From Clostridiales bacterium (GTDB lineage: Bacteria > Bacillota > Clostridia > Oscillospirales > Oscillospiraceae): 23,489 nt of DNA. Shown here piece after piece: positions 20,883-23,489 of this stretch. The stretch is taken from contig SFIL01000026.1 in NCBI GenBank assembly GCA_004556205.1, positions 1 through 23,489 of the forward strand. Reading direction: 5' to 3'. The notes under the pieces are model-generated. The model was not told the DNA's origin, did not search any database, and worked only from the letters and a program-made list of their open reading frames with translations. Position numbers and translations under genes: made by a program. The first letter of the stretch is position 1. Every line of letters starts with the position of its first letter.

Positions 20883-23489
20883 ATGAAAAAACGACTATTG
20901 TGCATCCTGACGGCTTTGGCCTTGTGCCTGAGCCTGCTGCCGACCACGGCACTGGCAGGGGCCGGCGATGTTGCCTCTGTCACCAGCGGCGGGGTAACAA
21001 CAGACTATGCAACCCTGGAAGGGGCCGTTGCGGCGGCGCAGGCTTCTTCGGACTCTACGGTTAAAATGCTGCAAAGCGTAGAGTTGAGCAAGAATATTGA
21101 AGTGACACAGGGCACATTTACGATCGATCTCAACGGAAAGACGGTCTCTTCCCTGGGTGGTCTAAGTGGCGCATATGTGTTCAAGCTGCCCAAAGGCTCT
21201 ACGGCAAATGTACTCCTTACGGATACCGCATCGGGCGGCACCGTTCAGGCTTACAGCAATAAGACCGGTATTTTCATGGAAGGCGGCGCGTTGACGGTTC
21301 AGAATGTGACGGTTACCGGCGGCGGTACCGGCATCGCTGCGCGAAAGGGAACATTAACCCTTGACAACGCGACGGTTACCGGTACGACGCAGGCGCTTCA
21401 GTCCAATTACAGCAATGATTGTGTTATGGTCATTCAAAATGGCAGCGCCCTTTCCTCTACCGGAGATCATGTCATTACAATGAAAAACGGAACGCTGACC
21501 GTAAAGGATGGCACCTTTACCGGCGGCGCGAAAGGTACGATCGGGTACAGCCAGTTATCCACAAATACGGTTACGGTGGATCTTTCCGCGTTAAGCGACC
21601 CGACCGGTATTACGATTTACAACACCTCGTCGAGCGCTGTGCCTACGGCGAACATCATTCTCCCCGCCGGATACACGCTTGGTACGGCGAGCCTCGCGGC
21701 ACAAACGCAATACAGCATTAGCCGCGCTGCCTGTGCATCGCACACTCTGACGAAAACCGAAGCCAAGACACCCACCTGCACGGAGGGCGGCAACAGCGCG
21801 TATTGGACTTGTTCTGTCTGCGGCAAACTGTTCAGCGATGAGAACGGCACGACCGAGACCACGGCAGAGGCCGTAAAGATCTCCGCTGCCGGCCACAGCC
21901 TGACCAAGACCGAGGACGGCGGCAGCGAATACTGGGTCTGTGACCTCTGCGGCAAGTTCTTCTCCGACGAGAACGGCACGACCGAGATCACGCCGGGGGG
22001 CGCGACCTACCGCGTGGCGGGCGTTGCGGAGCTGTGCGGTTCCACCTGGGACGCCGCCGACGACAACAACCTCATGACCCTCAATGCGGATACCGGCCTG
22101 TACGAAAAGACCTACACCGGCGTCCAGCCGGGCGAGTATCCGATCAAGGTCGTTGAGACCTGCTCCGACGGAACGATGAACTGGTACGGCAACGCCCAGG
22201 ACATGAACGTTGCGATCTATGTTTCTGCCGTCTGCGATGTGACCGTCACCTTTAACGCCACCACCCACGCCATTGGTATCGTGGGCATCAGCGCCGTGGA
22301 GAAGACCTGGATGGATATTGATGCCATCCGTGTGGTAGGCAACGGCGACGGCGCATGGCTCAACGGCGTAAATTGGGATCCCACTGCGGACGAAAACAAA
22401 ATGACCGAGGTCAGACCCGGCGTCTACGAGATCACCTACGCGCAGGTTCCCGCCGGCAGCGACTATCAGTTCAAGTTTGCCGCCAACGGCTCGTGGACAG
22501 ACAACTGGGGCGCCGGCGGCGCAGCAGGCGAGGCGGTCTACAACAGCAACACGAACATTTTCCTTGACCTTACGGAGACCACCGACGTCACCCTGCGGCT
22601 GAATCTGAACGGCTTTAACGAAAGCACCAAGCAGGGCGCGACCTATGAGGTCGTGCTGGGCAGCGGGGACGACACCGGAAAGGTCGCGGTGGATTATCTG
22701 GACGCCGAGGGCAATTCGCAGACCTGCGCCGCGGCGACCGTCCTGGCCGCCGACGCCACCGTCTGGGATGGCGGCTGGTATGTGGCGCAGGGAAAAGTGA
22801 CTATCCCCGATGCCGTCACCCTGAGCGGCGACGTACATCTGATCCTGGCGGATGAGTGCAGCCTGACCGCCGGAAGCGGCATTGCGGGCAGCGGAACGCT
22901 GACCGTTTACGCCCAGAGCACCGGCGAGCAGAAGGGCAGCCTCACCGCCACAGGCGTTGCCGTGACCGAGACGGATTCCATCAGCGCCGGCATCAACGCC
23001 GGAGCCATCACCGTCAACGGCGGCGTCGTCAACGCCACCGGCGGCGCCGGCAATGGCAGCGACATCACAAGCGCCGGCCTGTACAGCACGCCGGGCAATA
23101 TCACGATCAACGGCGGCGTTGTCACCGCCACCGGCGGCACCGTCACGGGCGACTGCGGCAGGAGCCTCGGCATCGCAACCGAAGAAGCCAACATCATCGT
23201 CAACGGCGGCACCGTCATTGCTGCCGGCGCAGCCTCCGCCACATGGAGCATCGGCATCTATGCCTACTGGGGCGGCTTCCGGCTGAGCGGCGGCAGCGTC
23301 ACCGCTACCGGCAGGGATGCGGAATATGACGGCAGCAGAACCTCCGCGTGGAGCATCGGCCTTTATGCGGACGACTTCGCCGTCAGCGGCGGCGAGCTTA
23401 CCGCAACTTCGGGGACGGCAGCGGGCAATATGCCTGAGACCTACGGCATCTCCTGCAGCAACGCCCGGATCGACGGCGGCACCGTCATT
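20883..23489 (+). CDS. Very large secreted beta-helix surface protein with X25-like modules, 3' end outside the window
   Basis: 869 codons are visible and open to the window end; I read the frame through without a stop. A signal peptide (1-25, cleavage near TALA-GAG) is followed by a beta-helix-like region (about 60-260; LTVQNVTVTGGGTGIAAR, LTLDNATVTGT). Two Cys-pair units follow near 287-325 and 338-370 (WTCSVCGKLFSDENGTTE and WVCDLCGKFFSDENGTTE). Next are two modules resembling the pullulanase X25 beta-sandwich (about 374-470 and 480-595, with NWDPTADENKMTEVRPGVYEI). From about 620 onward come repeats of the form ITVNGGVVNATGG, a second beta-helix. Such proteins are wall-attached adhesins or glycan-binding proteins. 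Anchor and any enzyme domain would lie beyond the edge. The ATG has AAAGGAGG about 8 nt upstream. It is probably controlled by the LytTR protein upstream. Confidence 0.88.
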   Translation, partial: MKKRLLCILTALALCLSLLPTTALAGAGDVASVTSGGVTTDYATLEGAVAAAQASSDSTVKMLQSVELSKNIEVTQGTFTIDLNGKTVSSLGGLSGAYVFKLPKGSTANVLLTDTASGGTVQAYSNKTGIFMEGGALTVQNVTVTGGGTGIAARKGTLTLDNATVTGTTQALQSNYSNDCVMVIQNGSALSSTGDHVITMKNGTLTVKDGTFTGGAKGTIGYSQLSTNTVTVDLSALSDPTGITIYNTSSSAVPTANIILPAGYTLGTASLAAQTQYSISRAACASHTLTKTEAKTPTCTEGGNSAYWTCSVCGKLFSDENGTTETTAEAVKISAAGHSLTKTEDGGSEYWVCDLCGKFFSDENGTTEITPGGATYRVAGVAELCGSTWDAADDNNLMTLNADTGLYEKTYTGVQPGEYPIKVVETCSDGTMNWYGNAQDMNVAIYVSAVCDVTVTFNATTHAIGIVGISAVEKTWMDIDAIRVVGNGDGAWLNGVNWDPTADENKMTEVRPGVYEITYAQVPAGSDYQFKFAANGSWTDNWGAGGAAGEAVYNSNTNIFLDLTETTDVTLRLNLNGFNESTKQGATYEVVLGSGDDTGKVAVDYLDAEGNSQTCAAATVLAADATVWDGGWYVAQGKVTIPDAVTLSGDVHLILADECSLTAGSGIAGSGTLTVYAQSTGEQKGSLTATGVAVTETDSISAGINAGAITVNGGVVNATGGAGNGSDITSAGLYSTPGNITINGGVVTATGGTVTGDCGRSLGIATEEANIIVNGGTVIAAGAASATWSIGIYAYWGGFRLSGGSVTATGRDAEYDGSRTSAWSIGLYADDFAVSGGELTATSGTAAGNMPETYGISCSNARIDGGTVI

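Noticed and set aside
19967..20983. 338-codon leftward open frame across the LytTR gene
   Set aside because: Shadow of the LytTR gene, and it crosses the adhesin promoter; no ribosome site.
21591..22838. 415-codon leftward open frame opposite the surface protein
   Set aside because: The plus strand reads continuously with signal peptide and modules; the leftward frame is a by-product of Gly/Ala/Thr codons.
22856..23329. Arg/His/Gln-rich 157-codon rightward frame
   Set aside because: Out-of-frame reading of the beta-helix repeats; extreme composition, no start signal.

Overview
The window reads as chromosome of an endospore-forming, GC-rich Clostridia member, most likely a gut Oscillospiraceae/Ruminococcaceae relative. 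The grounds are a complete spoIVA with a sigma-E-like promoter, strong AAGGAGG-type ribosome sites, a DUF6774 small protein, ATP-type PEP carboxykinase, ECF-type BioY, SLH-domain and long beta-helix surface proteins, and short dispersed palindromic repeats. No rRNA, tRNA or CRISPR array was seen.

Left part (1-10.7 kb) is mostly housekeeping. It holds the 3' part of pckA with a strong terminator, then a leftward operon of NfeD-like protein, SPFH/QmcA-like protein and a 66-aa membrane protein with overlapping or abutting genes. Rightward come a THUMP-type RNA methyltransferase, a DAGK-family lipid kinase and spoIVA, whose Shine-Dalgarno lies in a long inverted repeat. Leftward again are the K+ uptake pair trkA-trkH (4-nt overlap) and bioY.

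Middle part (10.8-17.4 kb) is cell-surface and nutrient binding. It holds a membrane-anchored VanY/M15 peptidase, a BMP/PnrA-type nucleoside-binding lipoprotein, an S-adenosylhomocysteine hydrolase of the archaeal/Thermotoga type, a protein joining three SLH domains to a BtuF/FepB-type binding domain, and a Crp/Fnr regulator. Two solute-binding proteins occur here without any ABC permease or ATPase. Between the peptidase and the lipoprotein lies a perfect 16-bp dyad resembling a BirA operator, next to a leftward promoter.

Right part (17.4-19.8 kb) is a repeat and mobile-element graveyard. It contains a possible IS end, a 28-bp-arm perfect palindrome, a YetF-like (DUF421) gene, a DUF6774 gene whose 3' end runs into a MITE-like element, a truncated MerR gene that keeps a textbook MerR promoter, a second repeat family, and a frameshifted tyrosine-recombinase tail.

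The last part (19.8-23.5 kb) looks like a regulator-target pair. A LytTR protein with an unusual C-terminal PAS-like domain precedes a very large secreted beta-helix protein (incomplete at the window edge). A direct repeat with LytTR-like geometry sits just upstream of the latter's promoter. This pair and the BirA-like dyad are the most promising unexplained items.
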